Assembly: GCF_050916235.1 (NCBI RefSeq)
Contig: NZ_CP104854.1
Coordinates: forward strand, 3,286,001 to 3,350,000
DNA length: 64,000 nt
Reading direction: 5' to 3'
Source: Maridesulfovibrio sp050916235
Lineage (GTDB): Bacteria; Desulfobacterota; Desulfovibrionia; Desulfovibrionales; Desulfovibrionaceae
Shown here: positions 7,711-16,112 of the stretch, piece after piece
Numbering within the stretch: the first letter of the stretch is position 1
How the letters are laid out: every line of letters starts with the position of its first letter
Made by a program: the position numbers and the translations under genes
The notes under the pieces: model-generated
Told to the model about the DNA's origin: nothing
Database searches by the model: none
What the model saw: only the letters and a program-made list of their open reading frames with translations

Positions 7711-8913
7711 TTAAGTGATGGAGTCCATTACGTCGCGTCTGGTTTTCACGTCGAGTTCCAGAACTGCTCCCGCTTCACTCACGTCGCAACCTGCATGGGC
7801 TTCAAGGGCGCGCCCGATGATGGCAGGAATGTCGAGGAAACGTATTTTTTCCTTCAGGAACAGGTCTACCGCCACCTCATTGGCGGCATTGAGCACGATG
7901 GGGTGGCTCTGTCCTGCGGAGAATGAGTCTGCCGCATGCTTGAGGCAGGGGAAGACTTCGAGGTCCGGTTTTTCGAATGTAAGGGTTCCGACTTCCGCAA
8001 GGTTGAGCTGCTTGAGTTTCAGCGGAACTCGTTTGGGGAAGCACATGCAGAAGGCAATGGGAATCTGCATGTCCGGGATTCCCAGATGACCGAGCTGGGA
8101 CCCGTCCACGTATTCCACCAGCGAGTGGATGATGGACTGGGGATGCACCACAACATCCACCTGTTCCGGTGGAAGCCCGTACAGATGGCAGGCCTCGATG
8201 AACTCCAGCCCCTTGTTCATGAGGGTAGCGGAGTCGATACTGATTTTTGCGCCCATGTCCCAGTTGGGATGGGCAAGGGCCTGCTCACGGGTGACGGTTT
8301 CAAGAAATTCTCTGCTCTTTCCGCGGAAGGGACCGCCGGATGCAGTGAGGATCAGCCTGCTTACATCGTCGGCAGCGTGCCCGGCTAGGCCTTGAAAAAG
8401 AGCGTTGTGCTCCGAGTCAACGGGCAGGATGGTTGCGCCGGTACGGTGGCAGGCGTCACGGATTATGTGTCCGCCCAGAACCAGTGATTCCTTGTTGGCC
8501 AGCGCGATCATTTTGCCTTTTTCCGCTGCAGCAAGAGTAGGCTCGAATCCGGCCGCTCCAACTATGGAAGAAAGCACAAGGGAAGCTTCATCAAGGGACG
8601 CAATGGTTATGTATGCTTCAGGGCCGATAAGGATTTCAGGATTGTATCCTGCGGGGAGTAAATCTTTAAGTTCGCTTGCGGCTTCCTCGTTTAATACAGC
8701 GAGGTAGGTCGGGCGGTGTGCGGCAGCCTGTTCCGCCAGCAGCCTGGCGTTTCTGGCTCCTGCCAGGGCAACGACCTTGAAGAGGTCGGGGTGCTGTTCA
8801 ATTACTTTGAGGGTGCTTGTTCCTATGGAACCGGTACTGCCCAGGATGGAAACGGTTCTCGGGAATTCAGGCAGTACGGCAGTGGCCGGCCATGGGGAAA
8901 TGTATGTCTGCAA
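7711..8913 (-). CDS. dxr: 1-deoxy-D-xylulose 5-phosphate reductoisomerase
   Basis: Converts 1-deoxy-D-xylulose 5-phosphate to methylerythritol 4-phosphate with NADPH and a divalent metal, the committed step of the MEP isoprenoid pathway. The NADPH loop ILGSTGSIGTSTL lies near residues 23-35; LPVDSEHNALFQ contains the conserved SEH segment, and the MNKGLEFIEACHL metal/substrate motif follows. Full length at 400 residues. The start is TTG at 8911-8913 because no ATG or GTG lies between the cdsA stop (same reading frame, 8953-8955) and this point; the ribosome site is weak. Lies 39 bases after cdsA and nine before rseP. Confidence 0.94.
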   Translation of the reverse strand: MQTYISPWPATAVLPEFPRTVSILGSTGSIGTSTLKVIEQHPDLFKVVALAGARNARLLAEQAAAHRPTYLAVLNEEAASELKDLLPAGYNPEILIGPEAYITIASLDEASLVLSSIVGAAGFEPTLAAAEKGKMIALANKESLVLGGHIIRDACHRTGATILPVDSEHNALFQGLAGHAADDVSRLILTASGGPFRGKSREFLETVTREQALAHPNWDMGAKISIDSATLMNKGLEFIEACHLYGLPPEQVDVVVHPQSIIHSLVEYVDGSQLGHLGIPDMQIPIAFCMCFPKRVPLKLKQLNLAEVGTLTFEKPDLEVFPCLKHAADSFSAGQSHPIVLNAANEVAVDLFLKEKIRFLDIPAIIGRALEAHAGCDVSEAGAVLELDVKTRRDVMDSIT

Positions 8914-8952
8914 GTTGTATTTTTCCGTAAGTTCGGGGCTAGGCGCACCCGG

Positions 8953-9756
8953 TTAAAAGAATGTATAAAGCTGTCTTGCCAGAATGTATACCGGCAGGGC
9001 AAGCACAAGACTGTCGATGCGGTCCAGCACTCCGCCATGTCCGGGAAGGATTTTTCCGGAGTCCTTGATCTGCAGTTTACGTTTTAGTGCGGATTCGAAG
9101 AAGTCTCCCATCTGGGAAGCAATATTGAGGGCCGCACCAAGCAGAATCCACAGGGATGCCGGAGCCTTGCCGAATATGAGGCCGAAAATTGTGCAGCAGA
9201 TGATACAGCCTATGAATCCGCCGATGGACCCGGCCCATGATTTCTTGGGGCTGACCTGAGGCCAGATTTTCTTTTTTCCGAAATAGGTGCCGGAGTAGAA
9301 TGCGGCAGTGTCGGATGCCGAGGATGAAAGCAGCACCAGCAGAATCTCCCAACTGCTCATGGATGTGAGAAACTGAAGAGTTACCGGAATGTACACGATA
9401 CCGGCGAACAGAATCAGGCTGTCTTTGTAGGACGCCTCTCTGCCCTTGGAGCTGAACGAAAAAAGAAATCGGAAGTTGAACAGCCAGAACGCTCCGAGCA
9501 TGATCAGCAGCATCCATACCGGGGAAACCAGTGCAGAGGTCATGATGATTCCCGCTCCGGCAGCCATACCCATGTAGCGGGACAGCCGGTTGGATTTATC
9601 CTGCCAGAACATTCCGTAGAATTCATGCAGGGCGACAATGCAGAAGATCGTCAGGGCGCCGATAAGGACTTTTCCACCCATGATAAGGGCGGTGGCCAGG
9701 GTGGCGATGAGGAGCAAAGAGGTTACTATCCGTTGTTGAAGGCTGCTTAAGGGCAT
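8953..9756 (-). CDS. cdsA: Phosphatidate cytidylyltransferase
   Basis: Makes CDP-diacylglycerol from CTP and phosphatidic acid in the inner membrane, feeding phospholipid synthesis. The CDS signature is present near the C-terminus: KRKLQIKDSGKILPGHGG followed by LDRIDS. About eight hydrophobic segments span the 267 residues. A GAGG ribosome site precedes the ATG at 9754-9756. It is the first gene of the cdsA-dxr-rseP-tsaB unit. In many bacteria uppS lies directly upstream; here uppS is 8.4 kb away beyond a block of unrelated genes, so cdsA must have its own promoter in the 9757-10215 interval. Confidence 0.93.
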   Translation of the reverse strand: MPLSSLQQRIVTSLLLIATLATALIMGGKVLIGALTIFCIVALHEFYGMFWQDKSNRLSRYMGMAAGAGIIMTSALVSPVWMLLIMLGAFWLFNFRFLFSFSSKGREASYKDSLILFAGIVYIPVTLQFLTSMSSWEILLVLLSSSASDTAAFYSGTYFGKKKIWPQVSPKKSWAGSIGGFIGCIICCTIFGLIFGKAPASLWILLGAALNIASQMGDFFESALKRKLQIKDSGKILPGHGGVLDRIDSLVLALPVYILARQLYTFF

Positions 9757-10215
9757 GAAATCCTCGGTTAGGGTTCCGGAAATATAATTATGGATGTTCG
9801 TTCGTTGTTAATCGTGTTTTCTGCCTGTCCCTTGGCTGAGTCCAAGTCCTGATTAGAGCAAGAGCGGTTTGCCTTTTGCGCAGAATTGAATTTGACCTGC
9901 AAAAAAACTTCATTTTTATAATTCATTAATGGAAAGCGGGCAAGCTGTCAGTGGATAGTTTTCCACATTAATTCGGGCATAAGTGCAGCCTCAATGCCGG
10001 AGGGCGGTCCGGGCCTTCATTTATTGGATATATTGCCCCTGACAAGGTGACGGATGCAGGAATAATGTGTTAAGTCAGAATATCTGGTATGTTATTATGA
10101 GTTACATTGAATGCTGATTTGTACAAAGAAATTGCTCCTGTCCTATTTTATCTGTATTGATGAAGTATCTTAAACGGTAATATATTTCCTGCTTCGTTTT
10201 CTGGAGGAGTCTGGT
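9757..10215 (+). other. Divergent intergenic region, no gene seen
   Basis: 459 bases between divergent cdsA and the HD-GYP gene. AT-rich patches occur around 9895-9930 and 10130-10195, and it must hold promoters for both genes. No ORF with a ribosome site and no clear structured RNA was recognised. Confidence 0.5.
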
Positions 10216-11952
10216 TTGCAGAATAATATTGCTGATATGGTCGCTTCCGGTCCCGCTGACGTAGAAGAAATTCTTGATCGCGCGGTTATTAAGTCCGGGA
10301 AGGCGGGGTGTCGGCGTGCCTTAGAAAGTGGAACATGCCCGGTGCGGGATGTTGTGCGTGATCTTTTCAGCCGTCAGGTGAGTCTGGTTGACCGTCTGAC
10401 CGAGATCGGGCTGGCCCTGTCCGGGGAAACACGCCTTGAACGTCTGCTTGAAATGATCGTGGACGAGGCCCGCGTTCTGACCAAGGCCGATGCCGGAACC
10501 CTATACATTGTGGACAAGGAAAGCCGCAAACTCGTATTTTCCATCCTTCAGAATGACACTATGAACGTACGCATGGGCGGCACAAGCGGGAACGAGATTA
10601 CCCTGCCACCGGTCCCCCTTTATGGTCCCGGCAATAAGCCCAACCAGTCTAACGTCTCCTCCTACTGCGCCCTTACAGGGGAAACCGTAAACATTGCCGA
10701 TGTCTATGAGGCAGAAGGCTTCGACTTTACCGGACCGCGCAAATACGACGCTGCCACCGGATACCGATCCAAGTCCATGCTGGTTATTGCCCTCAAGAAC
10801 CACGAGCAGGACATTATCGGCGTTCTTCAGCTCCTGAACGCCTTGGATGACGAAGGTCATGTCATCGAATTTTCCGAAAATGTTGTTGATATTATCGGTT
10901 CCCTTGCCTCGCAGGCTGCCATTGCGCTGACAAATACTCAGCTCATACAGGGCCTCAAGGATCTGCTGTATTCGGTAATCCAGAGCATTGCAGCCGCCAT
11001 TGACGCCAAATCCCCCTATACGAACGGCCATATTGAACGGGTGGTGACTCTCACCATGATGATTGCCGAGAAGGTCAACTCCATGACCGAAGGGCGGTTC
11101 GCGGATGTGAACTTTACCGATGATGAAATGGAAGAGCTTAAGCTTGCGGCCTGGATGCACGATGTGGGTAAGATTTCAATTCCTGAGCATGTTGTGGATA
11201 AGTCCACCAAACTTGAGACGATTTTTGACCGCAGTGAACTGGTTGACACGCGCTTCAGGCTGATTGCCGAGACCCTCAGGACACGGCAGTTGCAGGATAC
11301 GGTCGAGGCCCTGCGCAACGGGGCAGATGCTGCGGAAATTTCCGGGATAGAGGCCCGTTATGCAGATGTTCTGTCCGGCGTGGAGGAAGACCGTCAGTTC
11401 ATTCTCGGTTGCAATATCCCCAAAGAATTTATGTCCGATGAGCGCATTGAGCGCGTGAAGGAAATCGCCGCACGCACCTATGAAAGCAACGGGGAGACAT
11501 TTAACTGGCTTACCGACGATGAGGTCAAAAACCTCTGTATCCGTAAGGGAACCCTGACTGACGAGGAGCGCAAGATAATCGAAAGCCATGCCCGGATCAC
11601 CCAGGAAATGCTTTCGCGCCTGCCGTTTCCCAAACGTCTTTCCCGTGTTCCCGAATATGCGGCCGGCCACCATGAAAAGCTGGATGGAACCGGCTATCCG
11701 AATGCCCTTTCCGAAGACCAGTTGCCGATGCAGGCCCGCATCATGGCTGTAGCCGATATTTTTGAGGCCCTTACCGCTAAGGACAGGCCCTATAAGAAGC
11801 CCATGAAGCTGGCTCAGGCCATCAAAATTCTAGGGTTCATGGTCAAGGATCGTCATATTGACCCGGATGTCTGCGAACTGTTCATCGGTTCCGGGCTTCA
11901 CATGGAGTACGCCAATGCCGAACTTGATCCGTCGCAGATAGAGGACGATTAA
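10216..11952 (+). CDS. GAF domain HD-GYP cyclic-di-GMP phosphodiesterase
   Basis: Probable c-di-GMP hydrolase. Start is TTG at 10216, six bases after a strong GGAGGAG. Residues ~57-235 form a GAF sensor domain (LTEIGLALSGETRLERLL to ALTNTQLIQGL). The C-terminal half is HD-GYP: WMHDVGKISIPEHV near residue 313 holds the HD pair, ESHARITQEML and HHEKLDGTGYP (near 486) supply further metal ligands and the GYP motif, and DIFEALTAKDRPYK follows. An insert of ~110 residues separates the HD helix from the GYP part, longer than in minimal domains. No membrane segment, so cytosolic. It stands alone between cdsA and the papain-like gene, with its own terminator. It fits a lifestyle with several other c-di-GMP-type domains in the window. 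Confidence 0.9.
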   Translation: MQNNIADMVASGPADVEEILDRAVIKSGKAGCRRALESGTCPVRDVVRDLFSRQVSLVDRLTEIGLALSGETRLERLLEMIVDEARVLTKADAGTLYIVDKESRKLVFSILQNDTMNVRMGGTSGNEITLPPVPLYGPGNKPNQSNVSSYCALTGETVNIADVYEAEGFDFTGPRKYDAATGYRSKSMLVIALKNHEQDIIGVLQLLNALDDEGHVIEFSENVVDIIGSLASQAAIALTNTQLIQGLKDLLYSVIQSIAAAIDAKSPYTNGHIERVVTLTMMIAEKVNSMTEGRFADVNFTDDEMEELKLAAWMHDVGKISIPEHVVDKSTKLETIFDRSELVDTRFRLIAETLRTRQLQDTVEALRNGADAAEISGIEARYADVLSGVEEDRQFILGCNIPKEFMSDERIERVKEIAARTYESNGETFNWLTDDEVKNLCIRKGTLTDEERKIIESHARITQEMLSRLPFPKRLSRVPEYAAGHHEKLDGTGYPNALSEDQLPMQARIMAVADIFEALTAKDRPYKKPMKLAQAIKILGFMVKDRHIDPDVCELFIGSGLHMEYANAELDPSQIEDD

Positions 11953-11982
11953 ACCGTTCCTTCTCAACCAGTTATATAGCCG

Positions 11983-12021
11983 AAAGGGGGAGTGTCTGAA
12001 AAAGTCACTCTCCCTTTTTTT
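11983..12021 (+). terminator. Terminator after HD-GYP gene
   Basis: Stem AAAGGG-GGAGTG/CACTC-TCCCTTT with one bulge, followed by TTTTTTT on the plus strand. Confidence 0.85.
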
Positions 12022-12115
12022 ATGTGGGTCTTTTTTAATAGGTGGAAGTTAACCAAGGAAATTATTTGGTATTTTATGGTTCTATATGTTTTGCTGGTAA
12101 AAATATTAAATGAAC

Positions 12116-12144
12116 TTAACATATATTTTAAAATTTGTTATATT
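12116..12144 (+). promoter_or_regulatory. Sigma-70-type promoter for the papain-like gene
   Basis: TTAACA, 17-base spacer, TATATT, each hexamer one mismatch from consensus, in a very AT-rich stretch (12040-12180) about 90 bases before the gene start. Confidence 0.6.
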
Positions 12145-12230
12145 AAAAATAATATAAATCTTTAGGTGGTTAGTAAAAAGGTGCGCTGTTTATCAGCACT
12201 CAGGTAATCTTTTGCTTTTGGAGGGGTCGC

Positions 12231-13019
12231 ATGGCTACCGGAGTTTCTCAAAACAGGGTCTTAAACTGTCTTAAATCACGTAATACCGATTCGGACTGGA
12301 CAATTGATTCTGCTCGAAATTCCGGAGTGCTTGTACCTGGACCTATTCCGAAGAGTGTGGATTTACGAGAGAATTGGTGGGATGTCGGGGATCAGGGACA
12401 GTCTGGAGCGTGTGTTGGGTGGGCTTTGGCCGACTCGGTGCTTAGGTGGCATTTTGTGAAAGCAGGTCGCATTGGGGATGATGAAAAGCTGTCTGTGAGA
12501 TTTATATGGATGGCATCAAAGGAGTTTGATGACTATGTAACATACCCGACAACATTTATTGAAAGGTCCGGAACCAATCTCAAGGCGGCTTTGATGGTGG
12601 CCCGTAAATACGGAATAGTTACGGATTCAGTCTTACCGTTTAGTCTTGGCAGTTTATATCGGGGAAAAGAAACGGATTTTTATTCCATTGCTTCAAGGTT
12701 GAGACTTGCCGGGTACTATAACCTGGGCAGGAATTTAGATGATTGGAAAGAGTGGATTTCGAAATGTGGTCCGGTCCTTACTCGTCTTGATGTTGATTCT
12801 ACATGGCATTCGTTCACGAGCCATTCAGATCAGATGGACTCGTATTATGCAAATACTGCCCAGTACGGTCATGCTGTAGCGTTAGTCGGATATGATGAAA
12901 ACCGTTTTATAATCAGGAACAGTTGGGGATCTAACAGATGGGGACATGCTGGGTTCGGCTATGCGTCGATGGACTATGTCAAAGAAGCGTTCACCGAGGC
13001 TTACGGTGTTTCCATCTGA
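12231..13019 (+). CDS. Papain-like (C1 family) cysteine peptidase
   Basis: A 262-residue protein that is essentially a bare papain fold. Catalytic residues are all visible: oxyanion Gln and nucleophile Cys in DQGQSGACVGWALA (near residues 53-66), His in YGHAVALVGYD (near 222) and Asn in IIRNSWGSNRWGHAGFGY (near 238). There is no signal peptide, propeptide or extra domain, so activation or targeting must differ from lysosomal or secreted relatives. GGAGGGG ribosome site before the ATG. Its base composition looks lower in GC than neighbouring housekeeping genes and its upstream region is very AT-rich, hinting at acquisition. A lipoprotein gene follows 73 bases later in the same direction and may be a partner or substrate. 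Substrate and cellular role are unknown. Confidence 0.85.
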   Translation: MATGVSQNRVLNCLKSRNTDSDWTIDSARNSGVLVPGPIPKSVDLRENWWDVGDQGQSGACVGWALADSVLRWHFVKAGRIGDDEKLSVRFIWMASKEFDDYVTYPTTFIERSGTNLKAALMVARKYGIVTDSVLPFSLGSLYRGKETDFYSIASRLRLAGYYNLGRNLDDWKEWISKCGPVLTRLDVDSTWHSFTSHSDQMDSYYANTAQYGHAVALVGYDENRFIIRNSWGSNRWGHAGFGYASMDYVKEAFTEAYGVSI

Positions 13020-13092
13020 TCAATAATAAAAGTGGTTTATTGGTTCAGGTTATAGCCTGTTATGAATGTTAACTGCTAAGCGTGGAGGGCAT

Positions 13093-13998
13093 ATGTTTCA
13101 AGTGAGGTTCATCATTGTTTTAGTGTGTTGTCTCAGTTTGCTTGGGTGTGGAGGTAAGAAAGTATCAACAATCGACGTCCGGGCTTTCGTGACTGATTCA
13201 TGTCCCAGTAAAGACGGGGCAAAACCGCAGGATGGATCGGCAGCACTGGTAGGCGCGATCATTGCTGCTGTTGCTCCTGTCGCTATCGGTAAAACAATCG
13301 ATTTTATTGGCAATACTCTCTCGAAAGCAGCTGAAGCTGATGAATACATGCTGACCGTGCCTGCCACAGACGGTTATCTGCAAGTTCAGGCAGGTAAACA
13401 GATTGTTCTTCCTGAAACCGGTTGTCTGACAGTTGTCGTTGGGGACTTCGGCACCGTTGGTTCGGACGGGCTGGATGGATACAAAAACCAAAAGATTAAG
13501 AACTTTCTTAAGAAAATAGGGGTCGCATCCCCACCGAAACTGTATTTTGAATCTCTTATCCAGCGTTCACGTGATGATTCCTCTGTTAAGATGCAGGCGC
13601 AGTATTTTGAGTACGGCTCAAACTTAGCGAGTTCATTCAAAAAAGAGAGAGACCTGGCGTTTACCTTCCTTTTACAGCAACCGGGGAACACTGCAACGGA
13701 AGCGGCTAAAAGTACTTCTTTTGCAACAGGAACGATGGTGTTTAAGGGAGTCGTGCCGGGTGTAAGGTTGAACGACATAGCTTTGACTGGTAAGACTACA
13801 GCGTGGATGTCTGGATTGAAGCTGGAAAAAGGTGTAGATAAGGATGGTTTGCTTCCCTACACCCTCCAGACCGTGATTGTGGAAACCAAAAATGCGGATC
13901 CGTTCCTGCAGTTGGCAAGTGGAATCTTTGAAGGTTCCAAAGATGAAGTGAAAAAGGAACTGGTCAAGGTAATAGTTAATCCGGATAAAGCAGAATAG
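13093..13998 (+). CDS. Lipoprotein of unknown function
   Basis: 301 residues from the ATG at 13093, chosen because GGAGGG precedes it and the protein then starts with a lipoprotein signal: hydrophobic IIVLVCCLSLLGC with lipobox LLGC (Cys near residue 20). An in-frame ATG at 13066 would bury the signal. After the lipobox the residue at +2 is Gly, consistent with outer-membrane sorting. Around residues 51-78 there is a second hydrophobic, Ala-rich stretch (ALVGAIIAAVAPVAIGKTID). The rest looks like a folded beta-rich domain with no family I recognise. Probably co-transcribed with the papain-like peptidase. It could be a surface substrate, anchor or inhibitor of that enzyme; none of these is shown by sequence. 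Confidence 0.75.
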   Translation: MFQVRFIIVLVCCLSLLGCGGKKVSTIDVRAFVTDSCPSKDGAKPQDGSAALVGAIIAAVAPVAIGKTIDFIGNTLSKAAEADEYMLTVPATDGYLQVQAGKQIVLPETGCLTVVVGDFGTVGSDGLDGYKNQKIKNFLKKIGVASPPKLYFESLIQRSRDDSSVKMQAQYFEYGSNLASSFKKERDLAFTFLLQQPGNTATEAAKSTSFATGTMVFKGVVPGVRLNDIALTGKTTAWMSGLKLEKGVDKDGLLPYTLQTVIVETKNADPFLQLASGIFEGSKDEVKKELVKVIVNPDKAE

Positions 13999-14020
13999 CT
14001 TTCCGGAAGCCATGAATGAA

Positions 14021-14056
14021 AAAGCCCTGCGGATTTGATCAACTCCGCAGGGCTCT
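14021..14056. terminator. Bidirectional terminator between convergent genes
   Basis: Perfect 11-bp stem AGCCCTGCGGA/TCCGCAGGGCT with a T-rich exit on the minus strand (TTTTTCATTC) and TTTTT shortly after on the plus strand. It separates the plus-strand lipoprotein gene from the minus-strand exported-protein operon. Confidence 0.88.
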
Positions 14057-14075
14057 CAGTTTTTCGGAGAGAAAG

Positions 14076-14714
14076 CTACTTTTTCTTCTTATTATTGGCA
14101 TCCCAGTGCTTGAGCACCGTATCAATGGTCCTGAGTCGGGCAATTTTGCGGGCCAGGTCGATTACTGCCAGCTTGATGAGCCTATCTTTGTCTGGATGCA
14201 TGTATTCCCCGGTCAGGTTCAGGGCGTATGAGGTGGGCGGGTCGAATTCCACTCCGAGGAAGTCACCGTTTATGTCCACCAGCGCGGTGTACTGTTCGTA
14301 ATCCTCGTCAAATGATATATCCACCTCGGAAGCCCCAATCACCACGTAGTCCACTAAGTTGTCGCGGGCTATGTCGATGATTTCATCTTCGGTAACGGTC
14401 TGCTGCGATGTTGCATAGGACCGTTTGCAGGAATCGAGCAGGAATCCTGTAATCATGCGGTCGCGGTGGGTTTCGAATCCGGCCTCGTTGAATTCCTGCT
14501 GCAGGGCCTTGTTGAGGTTGCGGATCAGGTTCTCGCACTCCTGCGGGGAAAGGTTTTCACCTTTTACGCGCGGGACAAGCGAGAATACGATGGTCGGCTT
14601 TCCCTTCTTGGAGTAGATCTTGAATCCGTCCTTACCGGCGCATAGTCCTGTGGATGCAAAAACGGCTACCAGCACGATGCTGACCAGTACGGAAAGGGCC
14701 GATTTCTTGTTCAT
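14076..14714 (-). CDS. Exported protein, possibly CsgG/TolB-N-like fold
   Basis: 212 residues with a cleavable signal peptide (MNKKSALSVLVSIVLVAVFA, then STGLCAGKDG), so periplasmic. The mature part shows alternating strands and helices: TIVFSLVPRV, a helix with EECENLIRNLNKALQQEFNEAGFE-like content, then NLVDYVVIGASEVDISF and ALVDINGDFLGVEF. The pattern of a helix ending in a short GF strand followed by 'adyvviG' recalls periplasmic CsgG/LpoB/TolB-N domains, but this is only a fold impression. It ends in a basic KKKK tail. Good AGGAG ribosome site. Last gene of the four-gene operon starting at 17858, 42 bases after the preceding gene. Function unknown. Confidence 0.7.
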   Translation of the reverse strand: MNKKSALSVLVSIVLVAVFASTGLCAGKDGFKIYSKKGKPTIVFSLVPRVKGENLSPQECENLIRNLNKALQQEFNEAGFETHRDRMITGFLLDSCKRSYATSQQTVTEDEIIDIARDNLVDYVVIGASEVDISFDEDYEQYTALVDINGDFLGVEFDPPTSYALNLTGEYMHPDKDRLIKLAVIDLARKIARLRTIDTVLKHWDANNKKKK

Positions 14715-14756
14715 GTCATTCTCCTGGACTCGCGGTCGTCTCTAGTCGGGACCGGT

Positions 14757-15872
14757 TTACCGTTTGCACTGATTCAGGTTGCTCAGGGCATTGATCAGGC
14801 TGTTGTAGTAATAAACGTCCGAAACTTTTGTGTGCCGTTTGGCTATGGTGGCATCTACTGATTTGATGCACTTGATTACTTCGCCGCCTCCCTCGATGAT
14901 GGCTGCGGTAGTGTAGTTGCGTTCAATGTAAGGACCGAGGTCGTTATCCTTGGTTCCGGTCTTGATCAGCATGCTGTAGACGGTCTGAGGTGCCGGCATG
15001 CGCATGCTGGTCTGATATACGTTGTCTTTTTCCGAGAACCCTGACTTATCCGCACCCTGCTGAAAGGAGACCCCGAACATGGAGACTGCGGCATGAAGCC
15101 CTTTGCGGAAAGCCGGGAGTCTGGACTTGGGAGGAAGTACCAGATGCTCCTCGGACAGGGCCTGTGCGGCCAGCATCTGAGCCAGTGAAACATACTTGGC
15201 CTGATTTTCGATGCGCTTTTTGGTCCCGTCGGAAAGGTTGATGTTTTTTATCTCGCAAGTTTTGGTCGAAAACAGATACTCAAGGTCTGCAAGGCAGTTC
15301 CCGAGTTCATTCTGGGCATCCGGCTTGAGCCGTTTCTTGTCGGTAAAGAACTGGACTACGGCAGCCCGGATCTGTCCGGCAAGCGGTGTAAGGCTGAAGT
15401 TCGGGGTCTTGTCCAGATAGGGCACCGAGACCAGCATGGGAACTGAATAGACCAGTGACTCCGATTGTGCCTGAAAGAGCAGGAAGTTCAGGCCGATATA
15501 GACACTGCCTTTGTAGAGTGTCTGCTCGGCTGATCCGAATTCGTCAACGAACGTGACCACGTTGTCCAAGAAGAGCAGAGGGACGAGAATTGATTCCGGG
15601 TCGAACTGGGTGTTGAATTCGGCCCGCTTGATGTTCACTCCCTCGTTTTTCGCGGCTGCACGCTTGAGGAATCCAAGAATCCCTTTACGGAGTTCCTTTT
15701 TGAATTCCTTGTCGTTGAGTATCTCTTCCAGCTCGTCCTTATGCCTGTCGTCTTCCTTGTTGCGAACTTTTCCGATGGCCGAGGGAATGATGTAGAGTTC
15801 CCGAGCCTCGGCTATGGACGCAAAAAGGAGAGCCGCAAGCAGAACCGGAATTATGCAAAGTCTGCGGTCCAT
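14757..15872 (-). CDS. Exported protein of unknown function
   Basis: 371 residues with a classic signal peptide (IIPVLLAALLFASIAEA, cleavage probably after the second AEA-type Ala near residue 23), so periplasmic or surface located. A charged helical stretch (residues ~38-75, many Glu/Lys/Asp) is followed by mixed alpha/beta sequence; two or three Cys near residues 193, 206 and the C-terminus could form disulfides. No family recognised. The ATG lies four bases after the stop of the small lipoprotein gene upstream, whose last codons provide the weak ribosome site, so the two are likely translationally coupled. Confidence 0.7.
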   Translation of the reverse strand: MDRRLCIIPVLLAALLFASIAEARELYIIPSAIGKVRNKEDDRHKDELEEILNDKEFKKELRKGILGFLKRAAAKNEGVNIKRAEFNTQFDPESILVPLLFLDNVVTFVDEFGSAEQTLYKGSVYIGLNFLLFQAQSESLVYSVPMLVSVPYLDKTPNFSLTPLAGQIRAAVVQFFTDKKRLKPDAQNELGNCLADLEYLFSTKTCEIKNINLSDGTKKRIENQAKYVSLAQMLAAQALSEEHLVLPPKSRLPAFRKGLHAAVSMFGVSFQQGADKSGFSEKDNVYQTSMRMPAPQTVYSMLIKTGTKDNDLGPYIERNYTTAAIIEGGGEVIKCIKSVDATIAKRHTKVSDVYYYNSLINALSNLNQCKR

Positions 15873-15876
15873 GCTG

Positions 15877-16089
15877 CTACCACTTATGACCCTGGACGGT
15901 GTCCTGAGTTTCCTGTTCCTTGATGTCTTCGGTTTTCTGCTTGGAGGTTTCAGTCTCTTCCTTCAGATCCTCTGCAGACTGGTTGACGTCATGCATGGAG
16001 GTCTTGGCGGACTCGGCGTGCTTGAATCCGCATCCTGCGAATGCGAGCAGAAGGGCCATGCAGAGGATTGCAATATAAATTTTCTTCAT
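15877..16089 (-). CDS. Small helical lipoprotein
   Basis: 70 residues. The signal IAILCMALLLAFAGC contains a clean lipobox (AFAGC, Cys near 20) followed by Gly. The mature ~50 residues are highly charged and Gln/Glu/Lys-rich, predicted to be one long amphipathic helix, similar in style to Lpp-like or entericidin-like small lipoproteins but not homologous by eye. AGGAG ribosome site at good distance. Second gene of the operon, 23 bases after the SH3 lipoprotein gene. Confidence 0.7.
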   Translation of the reverse strand: MKKIYIAILCMALLLAFAGCGFKHAESAKTSMHDVNQSAEDLKEETETSKQKTEDIKEQETQDTVQGHKW

Positions 16090-16112
16090 TATAAACTCCT
16101 AAAGTGTTTTAT

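Noticed and set aside
14016..14301. Plus-strand ORFs starting in the bidirectional terminator
   Set aside because: They overlap the exported-protein gene in antisense and start in the hairpin.
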